NCBI GenBank assembly: GCA_009773355.1
Contig: WRPG01000010.1
Coordinates: 26,697 to 90,696, forward strand
Direction: 5' to 3'
Source: Limisphaerales bacterium
Lineage (GTDB): Bacteria; Verrucomicrobiota; Verrucomicrobiia; Limisphaerales; SXTU01
DNA length: 64,000 nucleotides
Position 1 is the stretch's first letter. Each line of letters starts with the position of its first letter. Under the pieces are notes generated by a model, which did no database searches, was not told the DNA's origin, and saw only the letters and a program-made list of their open reading frames with translations. A program made the translations under genes and the position numbers. Shown in pieces: positions 15,951 to 23,423 of the stretch.

Positions 15951-16018
15951 TGCCGGCGACTTGCAGTCGCCGCTGGGGTTACGGTGGGCCGCAGACGGCG
16001 ACTGCAAGTCGCCGGCAC
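15951..16018. repeat. Perfect 22-base inverted repeat after the second sulfatase
   Basis: TGCCGGCGACTTGCAGTCGC, plus two more bases, at 15951-15972 is perfectly complementary to 15997-16018. The 24-base loop contains TGGGGTTACGG. It starts two bases after the stop codon, so it could act as a transcript-end stem even though no T run follows. A related GCGATTTGC stem is at 34593-34686. Confidence 0.88.
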
Positions 16019-16115
16019 AAGCCAAAGCGGCGTCGCGCTCCGCTTGCCGCCGCAGTCCAAGGCGAACGTATTGCCTCATTGCCGCGCAGGATTCGTTGGC
16101 TCACACTCCGCTTCC

Positions 16116-17108
16116 ATGAAATCTGCCTTGCCGACTCTCTTTTCCGTTTTCGCGTCACTTTGCGTTCTTTGCGGCCAATCCTCCGCGCAGGACGCGGCAA
16201 AGAAACCTGACCCCAAGGCCAAGCCCGCCGCGCCGCCCCAGCGCCCGCCCACGCAGGCGAACGTCGCCTACGGCAAGCACGAGCGGCAGGTGCTGGACTT
16301 CTACCGCGCTGACTCCGCCGCGCCCACGCCCGTCGTCTTCCACATCCACGGCGGCGGGTGGGTGGCGGGCGACAAGAAGGGCGTCGCCAGCCTGGAGAAG
16401 TATCTCGCGGCCGGCATCTCGGTCGTCTCCATCAACTACCGCTACAGCACGCAGGCGCAGCTCGCCGGCGTGAAGCCGCCCGTCGAGTGGCCCATCGCCG
16501 ACGCCGCGCGGGCGCTCCAGTTCGTCCGCAGCAAGGCCAAGGCATGGAACCTCGACAAGCAGCGCATCGGCGCGACCGGCGGCAGCGCGGGCGCGTGCTC
16601 CAGCCTGTGGCTCGCCTTGCACGCCGACCTCGCCGACCCGAAGAGCACCGACCCCGTCGCGCGCGAGTCCACCCGCCTCTGGTGCGCGGCAGTCATCGGC
16701 GCGCAGACCTCGCTCGACCCGAAGGAGCTGAAGGAGTGGACACCCAACAGCCGTTACGGCGGCCACGCCTTCGGCTTCATGCCGGACCCAAAGGACAACA
16801 AAACCCGCGACACGACGTTCAAGGAGTTCCTCGCCGGGCGCGAGTCCGTGCTGCCGTGGATCAAGAAGTATTCCCCCATCGAGCACGTCACCGCCGACGA
16901 CCCGCCCATCTGGATGATCTACTCCACGCCGCCCGCGCTCGGCCAGGAGCAGAAGGACCCCACGCACACGGCGAACTACGGCGTGAAGCTTCAGGAGAAG
17001 TGCCGGCGGCTCGGCGTCACCTGCGAACTGGTTTATCCGGGCGCGCCCGACGTGAAGCACGCCAAGACCGAGGACTACCTCATCGCCACGCTCAAGGCGA
17101 AGCGGTGA
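16116..17108 (+). CDS. Secreted alpha/beta hydrolase (esterase/lipase, BD-FAE-like)
   Basis: 330 residues with a signal peptide ending near SSAQ. The HGGGW oxyanion-hole motif is near residue 78, the nucleophile Ser is in GGSAG near residue 156, and a candidate catalytic His is in DVKHAKTEDYL near the C-terminus. This matches the acetyl-xylan/feruloyl esterase-like branch of alpha/beta hydrolase 3 enzymes. It lies directly after two sulfatases on the same strand, which suggests combined de-esterification and desulfation of a glycan. The signal peptide (SVFASLCVLCG) is encoded by TTTTCGCGTCACTTTGCGTT-type words like the dispersed repeats. The start is set by the signal peptide. Confidence 0.88.
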   Translation: MKSALPTLFSVFASLCVLCGQSSAQDAAKKPDPKAKPAAPPQRPPTQANVAYGKHERQVLDFYRADSAAPTPVVFHIHGGGWVAGDKKGVASLEKYLAAGISVVSINYRYSTQAQLAGVKPPVEWPIADAARALQFVRSKAKAWNLDKQRIGATGGSAGACSSLWLALHADLADPKSTDPVARESTRLWCAAVIGAQTSLDPKELKEWTPNSRYGGHAFGFMPDPKDNKTRDTTFKEFLAGRESVLPWIKKYSPIEHVTADDPPIWMIYSTPPALGQEQKDPTHTANYGVKLQEKCRRLGVTCELVYPGAPDVKHAKTEDYLIATLKAKR

Positions 17109-17283
17109 GGCGTCCTCCCTCGCGTCTCGACCGGGGCGCTGGAGATGGCCGTGCCCGCCGGCATCACGTTCGAGCGGGCGTGACGTATGAGCTGTGGCTC
17201 CAGGCGCGTAACAGCAGGGGTTCGAGTGGTCCGGGACCGAAGCAAAGCTGGACTGCTCCGTGAGTGGAAGCGGGCTGGTGCCC

Positions 17284-17370
17284 CCTCTTAATCGTAATCT
17301 TAATCCTACTCTTAATCCTCGGTCGGAGCGGGGAGGATTAAGAGTAAGAGCAAGATTAAGATTACGAGGG
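17284..17370. repeat. Word-type inverted repeat (CTTAATCCT family)
   Basis: The left arm 17284-17320 is built of CTTAATC words (CTTAATCGTAATCTTAATCC). The right arm 17333-17370 mirrors it with GGATTAAGAGTAAGAGCAAG and further AGATTAAGATTAC words. The loop is about 12 bases. It sits in the gap 17109-17434, which otherwise shows nothing. Confidence 0.82.
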
Positions 17371-17434
17371 TGAAGGGCGAGGTGTAGTGGCGAAGAAGTG
17401 GATACATTTGCTTCGCGAACTGGCCTGCGTCCCG

Positions 17435-17680
17435 TCAGTCAGGCTTCGGAAACGTGGTGCGGATGATTGAAGCGATAAGGTCCTGATCGTCCTCCTTGCG
17501 GAACCAGAAGATGTCGTAGCTCTGCTCGTCGGGATTGTCTTTGGGGCCGTTGACGGTCACATCGAAGTAGATCCCCGCGTGTCGGAGCGCCTCCATCAAT
17601 CTGTAGGTGTCCTTGGGTGCTGTCGCCGCAAACGTGGCATCCAAGTCTGTAATGGGATGGTTGAGGTCTGGTTGGAGCAC
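17435..17680 (-). CDS. Small hypothetical protein, 81 residues
   Basis: It begins MLQPDLNHPITDLDATFAAT and shows a helix (DTYRLMEALRHAG), a strand (IYFDVTVNG), an acidic turn, another strand (SYDIFWFRKED) and a C-terminal helix (DQDLIASIIRTTF). This alternation, the charged surface residues and a normal stop suggest a real small folded protein. It is not recognised as a named family. Its composition is less GC-rich than its neighbours, hinting at later arrival. It lies convergent with the esterase and divergent from the DUF255 gene. Confidence 0.55.
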   Translation of the reverse strand: MLQPDLNHPITDLDATFAATAPKDTYRLMEALRHAGIYFDVTVNGPKDNPDEQSYDIFWFRKEDDQDLIASIIRTTFPKPD

Positions 17681-17813
17681 GCAGTTATGGCTAGGAGTTC
17701 AACAGGGAACTTTATGGACTTGTGGAGATTGGTGTAGCGCGACTTGGACTCAATGTCGAGAGAGTCTCGGATTGCCCGCTTGCTCCCGCTCTGCCGTGGG
17801 CTAGGCTGCGCGA

Positions 17814-19997
17814 GTGACTTTCCGCTCAACGCTCGCTCAACGTGCCGGTGCCCTAGCCGGCCTTTCACTGGCCGTTGCCCTGCCACTCGCCGCCGCCGAG
17901 AAATCCAAAACCCCCGTGTCCACGAACCCGCCCGCCGCCCACAAGCACACCAACCGTCTCGCGCAGGAGAAGTCGCCCTACCTGCGCCAGCACATGCACA
18001 ATCCCGTGGACTGGTATCCGTGGGGCGAGGCGGCCTTCAAGAAAGCGCGCGACGAGGGCAAGCCCATCCTGCTCTCCATCGGCTACTCGACGTGTCACTG
18101 GTGCCACGTCATGGAGCGGGAGTCGTTCGAGGATGAGAAGGTGGGTGAGTTCCTCAAGCAGCACTTCGTCGCCATCAAGCTGGACCGCGAGGAGCGACCG
18201 GACGTGGACAAGATTTACATGACGGCGGTGCAGGCGATGGGGCAGGGCGGGGGCTGGCCGCTCAATGTTTTTCTCACGCCGGACTTGAAGCCGTTCTACG
18301 GGGGCACCTATTTCCCGCCGCAGCCGAAGTTCGGACGGCCCAGCTTCCTGCAACTCCTCGGCCGCATCTCGGAACTGTGGGTCGAGAAGCGCAAGGAAAT
18401 CACGGAGAGCGCGGGACAGATCGCCGAGCAGCTCAAGGGCCTCGGCGAGCATGAGGCGAACCAGGACGCGGTGCTCGCGCCGGCGGTGCTGACGAACGCA
18501 CTCAAGCGCATGACGGCCGAGTATGACCCGCGCAATGGGGGATTCGGTCGCGCACCGAAGTTTCCCCGGCCTTCCCAGCCGGCGTTCATCCTCCGCGCGG
18601 CCGTGCGCGCGAAGGACGAGGCGGCGGTGAAGGCGGTCCTGCACACCTGCGAGCGGATGGCGGCGGGGGGCATGTATGACCAGCTCGGCGGCGGGTTCGC
18701 GCGCTACTCGGTGGATGAGAAGTGGCTGGTGCCGCACTTCGAGAAGATGCTGTATGACAACGCGCAGCTCCTGCACCTGTATCTCGACGCGCATCTGGTC
18801 AGCGGCGAGGCACGCTTCGCGGATGTGGCGCGGGACATCGTGCGCTACGTGCTCCGGGACATGACGCATCCGGAGGGCGGGTTTTACTCGGCGGAGGACG
18901 CGGACTCCGAGGGGCACGAGGGGAAATTCGCGTGTTGGACAAAGGCGGAGGTGATGAAGGTGTTGAGCGCGGAGGAGTTCAAGGTGGCGGAGCGTTACTT
19001 CGGCATCACGGAGGAAGGGAACTTTGAGGACCATTCCCATCCGCAGCCGCTCAAGAAGCTCAATGTGTTGAGCATCGTGGACCCGAAGTTGAGCGACGCG
19101 GAGGCGAAGCTCCTCACGGCGGCGAAGGCGAAGCTCTTCGCGGTGCAGCAGAAGCGCATCCGCCCGCACCTCGACGACAAAGTGCTCGCGTCGTGGAACG
19201 GCCTGATGCTCGGCGCGCTCGCGCGGGCCGGCGTGGTGCTCGGGGACCCGACGTATCTCGCGGCGGCGGAGCGGAATCTGGCGTTCCTCCAAAGCAAGCT
19301 GTGGGACGCGAAGTCGAAGACGCTCTACCATCGCTGGCGCGACGGCGAGCGGGACAACGTGCAGCTCCTGGACTCTCACGCCTATCTGCTCGAAGGGATG
19401 ATTCATCTCTACGAAGCGACGCTGGAGCCTAAGCACCTGGACTTCGCCCTCGCGCTGGAGTCGGCGATGACCGCGCGCTTCTACGATGCTGCGAATGGCG
19501 GGTTCTTCCAGAGTCCCGCCGGTTCCGCCGACCTGCTGTTTCGCGCGAAGGAGGATTACGACGGGGCCGAGCCGAGCGGGAACAACGTGGCGACGCTCGC
19601 GCTGTTCAAGCTCGCCGCCATCACGGACAACAAGGCGATGCGCGGTCACGCCGAGAAGACGCTGCGCCTGTTCTCGGAGCGGCTCCAACGCATCCCGCAG
19701 GCGGTGCCGAATCTGCTGCTGGCGCTGGATTTCTACTTGCACGAACCGTTCCGCGTGGTCATCGCCTCACCCGCGAAGCCTGACGCGAAGGCGACAGCGG
19801 CACTCCTCCGCGCCGCGCACGGCGTCTATCAGCCGAACAAAGTCGTCCTCGGCAACGTGGGCGCGGTGGAGCCGTTTGCGAAGACCCTGCCCGTGAAGGA
19901 TGGCCCGCTGGTCTTCCTCTGCACCGGCACCGCCTGCCAAGCCCCGACGGCAGACCCGGCGAAGGTGAAGACGATGCTGGTGGGGAAGCTGCCTTGA
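17814..19997 (+). CDS. DUF255/YyaL family protein with thioredoxin-like domain
   Basis: 727 residues. A likely signal peptide ([16 protein letters not shown]) precedes the thioredoxin-like DUF255 domain, with [14 protein letters not shown] and the redox motif STCHWCHVM at about residues 92-100. A long alpha/alpha-barrel follows, resembling N-acylglucosamine 2-epimerase/glycosidase folds ([31 protein letters not shown]). This is the SPATA20/YyaL family; biochemical role is unsettled. The GTG at 17814 is used because the signal peptide lies just after it. Export is unusual, as YyaL relatives are mostly cytoplasmic. It is convergent with infA, with a shared stem-loop between them. Confidence 0.9.
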   Translation: MTFRSTLAQRAGALAGLSLAVALPLAAAEKSKTPVSTNPPAAHKHTNRLAQEKSPYLRQHMHNPVDWYPWGEAAFKKARDEGKPILLSIGYSTCHWCHVMERESFEDEKVGEFLKQHFVAIKLDREERPDVDKIYMTAVQAMGQGGGWPLNVFLTPDLKPFYGGTYFPPQPKFGRPSFLQLLGRISELWVEKRKEITESAGQIAEQLKGLGEHEANQDAVLAPAVLTNALKRMTAEYDPRNGGFGRAPKFPRPSQPAFILRAAVRAKDEAAVKAVLHTCERMAAGGMYDQLGGGFARYSVDEKWLVPHFEKMLYDNAQLLHLYLDAHLVSGEARFADVARDIVRYVLRDMTHPEGGFYSAEDADSEGHEGKFACWTKAEVMKVLSAEEFKVAERYFGITEEGNFEDHSHPQPLKKLNVLSIVDPKLSDAEAKLLTAAKAKLFAVQQKRIRPHLDDKVLASWNGLMLGALARAGVVLGDPTYLAAAERNLAFLQSKLWDAKSKTLYHRWRDGERDNVQLLDSHAYLLEGMIHLYEATLEPKHLDFALALESAMTARFYDAANGGFFQSPAGSADLLFRAKEDYDGAEPSGNNVATLALFKLAAITDNKAMRGHAEKTLRLFSERLQRIPQAVPNLLLALDFYLHEPFRVVIASPAKPDAKATAALLRAAHGVYQPNKVVLGNVGAVEPFAKTLPVKDGPLVFLCTGTACQAPTADPAKVKTMLVGKLP

Positions 19998-20027
19998 GTG
20001 GGCACTGCTGGGCACCCTGCAAAGCAA

Positions 20028-20052
20028 AAGGCGCGGAACATTCCCGCGCCTT
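20028..20052. terminator. Bidirectional terminator between the DUF255 gene and infA
   Basis: AAGGCGCGG-AACATTC-CCGCGCCTT forms a perfect nine-pair stem between two convergent genes. On the minus strand it is followed by TTTTGCTTT, so it best serves infA. Confidence 0.82.
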
Positions 20053-20077
20053 GAAAGCGTGACCGTGGCGTTTCCGA

Positions 20078-20299
20078 TTAGCGATGCCGGAAGGTGATGC
20101 GGGCCTTGCTCAGGTCGTAGGGGGACATCTCGGCCTCGACCTTGTCGCCCACGCTGATGCGGATGAAGTTCTTGCGCATCTTGCCGGAGATGTGGGCGAG
20201 CACCTCGTGGCCGTTGGGGAGGGCGATGCGGAACATCGTGCCCGGCAACACCTGCGTCACCGTGCCCGTAAAAGTAATTGGCTCTTCTTTCGCGGTCAT
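20078..20299 (-). CDS. infA: Translation initiation factor IF-1
   Basis: 73 residues, the usual length. It is a single OB-fold S1-like domain with [47 protein letters not shown] and the final ITFRHR. IF-1 binds the 30S A site during initiation. The start ATG at 20299 gives [10 protein letters not shown], a standard acidic start. It stands apart from the ribosomal protein operon where infA often lies and is divergent from rpmB. Confidence 0.97.
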   Translation of the reverse strand: MTAKEEPITFTGTVTQVLPGTMFRIALPNGHEVLAHISGKMRKNFIRISVGDKVEAEMSPYDLSKARITFRHR

Positions 20300-20415
20300 T
20301 CCAACAACTTAGAGGCGCGGAAGTTGCCGGGTTTGGCCGGGGTTGGCAACTCCGATTTGTTGGGATTTGTTGGGGAATGGGCCGAAAGGCGGGGTCCAAG
20401 GTGGCGAAATCGTGC

Positions 20416-20445
20416 TTGCACGGTGCGTGCGATGCTGGCTAACTA
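20416..20445 (+). promoter_or_regulatory. Weak candidate promoter upstream of rpmB
   Basis: TTGCAC at 20416-20421 is a good -35 box. The -10 region after 17-18 bases (CTAACTA) is a poor match. It lies about 30 bases before the rpmB start codon. Confidence 0.25.
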
Positions 20446-20475
20446 CGCGCTCCTTTAACTGGAAACCGAGATTTT

Positions 20476-20745
20476 ATGGCACGCATTTGTGAACTGACCG
20501 GCAAGCGCCCGATGAAGGGCAGCAAGATTTGGCGCAGTGGTAAGGCGAAGCGCGAGGGCGGCATTGGCACGCACATCACCGCCATCACCAAGCGCCGCTT
20601 CTTTCCGAACCTCCAGCGCGTCAAGGCCGTCGTGAACGGCGAGGTGCGCTACATTCGCGTGACGGCCGCCGCCATCAAGAAGGGCCTCGTGGTCAAGCCT
20701 CTCAAGCGCACTTGGAAGAAGGATGCCGCGCCGAAGGCGGCCTGA
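20476..20745 (+). CDS. rpmB: 50S ribosomal protein L28
   Basis: 89 residues. MARICELTGKRPMKGSKIW is the classic L28 start, including the Cys that in many bacteria is part of a zinc site. ITKRRFFPNLQRVK and IRVTAAAIKKGLV follow, with a basic C-terminal tail. An extra stretch (GKAKREGGIGTHITA) between the first motif and the TKRRF block makes it slightly longer than the common 63-78 residues. The ATG at 20476 is unambiguous. It is convergent with smpB. Confidence 0.96.
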   Translation: MARICELTGKRPMKGSKIWRSGKAKREGGIGTHITAITKRRFFPNLQRVKAVVNGEVRYIRVTAAAIKKGLVVKPLKRTWKKDAAPKAA

Positions 20746-20779
20746 CACTTTTCCCGGCGGCCTTTCCCCGCGCAGCCAG

Positions 20780-20810
20780 TGGCGTCCCGTGCGGACGCCA
20801 TTTTGCTTTT
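20780..20810 (+). terminator. rpmB terminator
   Basis: TGGCGTCC-CGTGC-GGACGCCA followed by TTTTGCTTTT, 35 bases after the rpmB stop. It lies right before the end of the convergent smpB gene. Confidence 0.85.
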
Positions 20811-20812
20811 CC

Positions 20813-21274
20813 TCAACGTCCCTTCGACCGCAACGCCAGCTCGCGCTTCATCTCCCGGTCGGCCTCGCGGCGCTTGAGGTCCTCGCGCTTGTCGTATTGC
20901 GCCTTGGCCTTGCCCACGGCGAGCGCGACCTTCACGCGCCCGTCCTTCCAGAAAAACGACAGCGGGACCAACTGGTTGCCCTTCACGGCGGAGAACTCGT
21001 GCAGCTTGCGGATTTCGGACCGGTGCAGCAGCAGCTTGCGCGGAGCCTTGGGCACATGGTTCTCGCGGTTGCCGTGGGTGTATTCCTCGATGTGCGCGTT
21101 GTGCAGCCAGACTTCGTCCCGCTCGACGCGCGCAAAGGCATCGCTGATCTGCACATGGCCGGCGCGGATGGACTTCACCTCCGTGCCGCGCAGCACCAGC
21201 CCGGCCTCGAACGTCTCCAGGATTTGGTAATCCCGGCGGGCCTTGGGATTGCTGACGATCTCGGCCATAAACAA
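20813..21274 (-). CDS. smpB: SsrA-binding protein SmpB
   Basis: Partner of tmRNA in rescue of stalled ribosomes. 153 residues, the usual length. Features are AEIVSNPKARRDYQILETFEAG, LVLRGTEVKSIRAGHV, DEVWLHNAHIEEY, the KLLLHRSEI segment, LVPLSFFWKDGRVKVALAVGK and the basic C-terminal tail that enters the mRNA path. The ATG at 21274 or the one at 21268 (MAEIVSN) may be used; the second matches the family better. It follows rpoZ on the same strand after a stem-loop. The tmRNA gene itself is not in the window. Confidence 0.97.
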   Translation of the reverse strand: MFMAEIVSNPKARRDYQILETFEAGLVLRGTEVKSIRAGHVQISDAFARVERDEVWLHNAHIEEYTHGNRENHVPKAPRKLLLHRSEIRKLHEFSAVKGNQLVPLSFFWKDGRVKVALAVGKAKAQYDKREDLKRREADREMKRELALRSKGR

Positions 21275-21303
21275 AACCAGCCAGAAGGCGGAACCTTCTG
21301 GCC
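21271..21303 (-). terminator. rpoZ terminator stem-loop
   Basis: GCCAGAAGG-CGGAA-CCTTCTGGC at 21280-21303. Read on the minus strand it is followed by TGGTTTTGTTTATGG. It lies 26 bases past the rpoZ stop and touches the smpB start codon, so it may also set smpB expression by read-through. Confidence 0.75.
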
Positions 21304-21328
21304 GGGGCGAAATTAATCCGAGGGCCGC

Positions 21329-21571
21329 CTAGTGCTTGCGGCGCTTCTTGGGCGTCGGCTCCGCCGCCTCCGGCGTCTCCGGCGCGTCCCAGTTCATCTT
21401 CCCATCAACAATCTCCGACAGCGCGATGTCCGCCGCGCCCATGGTGGGCGGGACGACGAGCAACGGGCGGTTGCCCGAGTTGAGCTGGCGCACCCGGCGC
21501 GACAGCAGGTTGGTCAGAATGTTGGGGTTGATGACTCTTTCAAGAGCCTTGCGGACGAGTTCAGGATTCAT
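21329..21571 (-). CDS. rpoZ: RNA polymerase subunit omega
   Basis: 80 residues from the ATG at 21571 (MNPELVRKALERVINPNIL). The omega core is visible: LTNLLSRRVRQLNSGNRPLL, PPTMGAADIALSEIVDGKM, followed by an acidic/basic tail ending KKRRKH. Omega helps fold and assemble RNA polymerase. A GTG or ATG 27 codons upstream would add residues with no family match. Its place next to smpB and infA fits a housekeeping cluster. The sequence is divergent from proteobacterial omega but matches the Verrucomicrobia pattern. Confidence 0.85.
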   Translation of the reverse strand: MNPELVRKALERVINPNILTNLLSRRVRQLNSGNRPLLVVPPTMGAADIALSEIVDGKMNWDAPETPEAAEPTPKKRRKH

Positions 21572-21712
21572 GTCTTCGTTAACACCCGAATTGAGCCGCG
21601 CAGCATACTGGCGGGCGGAAGGCAGGCAATAGATTTTTTCGGCTGGTTTCAACAGCCAATTGCCAGCCGGGCTTTTGGCGCGAGCGGCTGCCCGCGTGCC
21701 GGTCAGAAGCGG

Positions 21713-23149
21713 CTACGCCAGAATCGGCCTGATGACCTCGCCGTAGTCCAGGTCGAGGCGCTTGCGGTCGGGGACTTCCAGCTTGCGGCCATTGAGGCCG
21801 AGCTGGTGGAGGAGCGTGGCGTGGATGTCCGTGACGTAGTGCGCGTCCTCGACGGCGTGAAAGCCCAGCTCGTCCGTCGCGCCGTGGACGACCCCGCCCT
21901 TGATGCCGCCGCCGGCCAGCCAGACGCTGAAGCCGTAGGGATGATGATCGCGCCCGTCCGCGCCCTGCGAGCCGGGCGTGCGGCCAAACTCGGTGGCGAA
22001 GACCACGATGGTCTCGTCCAGCAGGCCGCGGCGCTTCAAGTCGTGGAGCAGGCCGGCGGTGGGCTTGTCCACTTGCGCGGAGAGCTTGGAGTGGTTCGCC
22101 TTCAGGCCGCTGTGCGCGTCCCACGCGCCCGCCGCGCCGTCGCCGTGCTGGATCTGGATGAAGCGCACGCCGCGTTCGACAAAGCGCCGGGCGGCGAGGA
22201 GCTGCATCCCGAACGGCTTCGTATCGCTCTGGTCCAGCCCGTAGAGCTGCTTCGTCTCCGCCGGCTCGCGCTCGAAGTTCACCACCTCGGGCACGGCCAT
22301 CTGCATGCGGAAGGCCAGCTCGTAGCTCTTGATGCGCGCGTCGAGCGCCTGGTCGCCAGGATATTGCGCGGCCTTGAGACGGTTGAGCTTGCCCACGAGG
22401 TCGAACTGGATTTGCTGCTCCGCCGAGGTCAAGTCGCCTTCGGGCCGGGCGTAGGCCAGCGGCTCGCGCGGGTCAATGACGAGCGGCACGGCGTCGTAGG
22501 CGGGGCCGAGGTAGCGGCCGTCGCGCTTGTCGAAGAAGCGCGGGCCCATGTTGATGAACTGCGGGAGGTTGTCGTTGAGCGAGCCGAGGCCGTAGTTGAC
22601 CCACGCGCCGATGGTCGGCTCCTGCACGTCGAGCATGTGGCGGCCCGAGTGGAACTGGATCTGCGCGCCGTGGTTGTCGTCGGTGGTCCACATCGAGCGC
22701 ACGATGGCGAGGTCGTCCACGGAGGCGCGGAGATGGGGAAACCAGTCGCTCACCTCGATGCCGCTCTTGCCGCCGGGCGCGAAGCCGATCTGGAGCGGGT
22801 AAACCTTGTTCCGCTGCTGGCCGTTGGCGTCGTTCACCACCACCACGCGCACGCGCTTGCGCTTCTCGGGATCGTTGACGCCCTTGAACGGCGTCTCGTC
22901 GAAGGTCTTGCCGGAATATTGGGTGAGCGCGGGCTTGGGGTCGAAGCTCTCCATGTGGCTCAACCCGCCGCGCAGGAAAATCCAGATGACCGACTTCGCC
23001 CGAGCGGGGAAGTGCGGCAGGCCCGTGGGCGGACGCCAACTGCTCTCCAGCCCGAAGCCATCGCGCGCGAGCATGGTGCCCAGCGCGAGGCCGCCGAAGC
23101 CGAGGCCGGAGCGGGTGAGGAAAGAGCGGCGGGTGGGGAAAGGGTTCAT
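21713..23149 (-). CDS. DUF1501 domain-containing protein (Tat-exported)
   Basis: 478 residues from the ATG at 23149. A twin-arginine signal [18 protein letters not shown] is followed by the DUF1501 fold, an alkaline phosphatase/sulfatase-superfamily relative. Visible blocks are [76 protein letters not shown] and [15 protein letters not shown]. Possible metal ligands (HxE, H-D, RDHH) are kept, but no enzymatic role is proven. It is the last gene of a minus-strand run and follows a small membrane protein and a PSD1 cytochrome protein, its usual genomic partner in Planctomycetes and Verrucomicrobia. Start chosen by the Tat motif. Confidence 0.92.
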   Translation of the reverse strand: MNPFPTRRSFLTRSGLGFGGLALGTMLARDGFGLESSWRPPTGLPHFPARAKSVIWIFLRGGLSHMESFDPKPALTQYSGKTFDETPFKGVNDPEKRKRVRVVVVNDANGQQRNKVYPLQIGFAPGGKSGIEVSDWFPHLRASVDDLAIVRSMWTTDDNHGAQIQFHSGRHMLDVQEPTIGAWVNYGLGSLNDNLPQFINMGPRFFDKRDGRYLGPAYDAVPLVIDPREPLAYARPEGDLTSAEQQIQFDLVGKLNRLKAAQYPGDQALDARIKSYELAFRMQMAVPEVVNFEREPAETKQLYGLDQSDTKPFGMQLLAARRFVERGVRFIQIQHGDGAAGAWDAHSGLKANHSKLSAQVDKPTAGLLHDLKRRGLLDETIVVFATEFGRTPGSQGADGRDHHPYGFSVWLAGGGIKGGVVHGATDELGFHAVEDAHYVTDIHATLLHQLGLNGRKLEVPDRKRLDLDYGEVIRPILA

Positions 23150-23158
23150 GACGCACAC

Positions 23159-23365
23159 TCAACGGCTCAACAGCCGGACGACGGCAGTGATGAAGGCGAG
23201 CAGCAGTGACAGGAACAAAGCCGGTAGGGCCAGCAGGCCAAGCGGCGGCGCGACGGGAACCAGCACCGTGCATCCGACGCAGAGGCAAAGCAGCAGCCAA
23301 GCCGTCTTGCGGAACACGCCCGTGGGCGACTGGAACCATTCGGAGAGACGGAGGAGGAAGTTCAT
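23159..23365 (-). CDS. Small membrane protein between PSD1 and DUF1501 genes
   Basis: 68 residues: a short amphipathic start (MNFLLRLSEWFQSPTGVFRK) then two hydrophobic segments (TAWLLLCLCVGCTVLV and LLALPALFLSLLLAFITAVV) split by a Pro-rich turn. No family is recognised. It starts 58 bases after the PSD1 gene and ends nine bases before the DUF1501 start, so it is almost surely co-transcribed. A different membrane protein gene sits in the same slot of the second PSD1-DUF1501 set (46213-46701). It may be a membrane anchor for the exported pair; this is inference. Confidence 0.65.
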   Translation of the reverse strand: MNFLLRLSEWFQSPTGVFRKTAWLLLCLCVGCTVLVPVAPPLGLLALPALFLSLLLAFITAVVRLLSR

Positions 23366-23423
23366 GGTGACAAGCTACCGATTCCCTTGCTCCGAGTCGA
23401 ACGAGATTTCGAACGGTTGAGAT

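Noticed and set aside
17596..17886. 96-codon minus-strand frame overlapping the small hypothetical and the DUF255 start
   Set aside because: Overlaps a better small gene in another frame and the start of a certain gene; no structure-like pattern.
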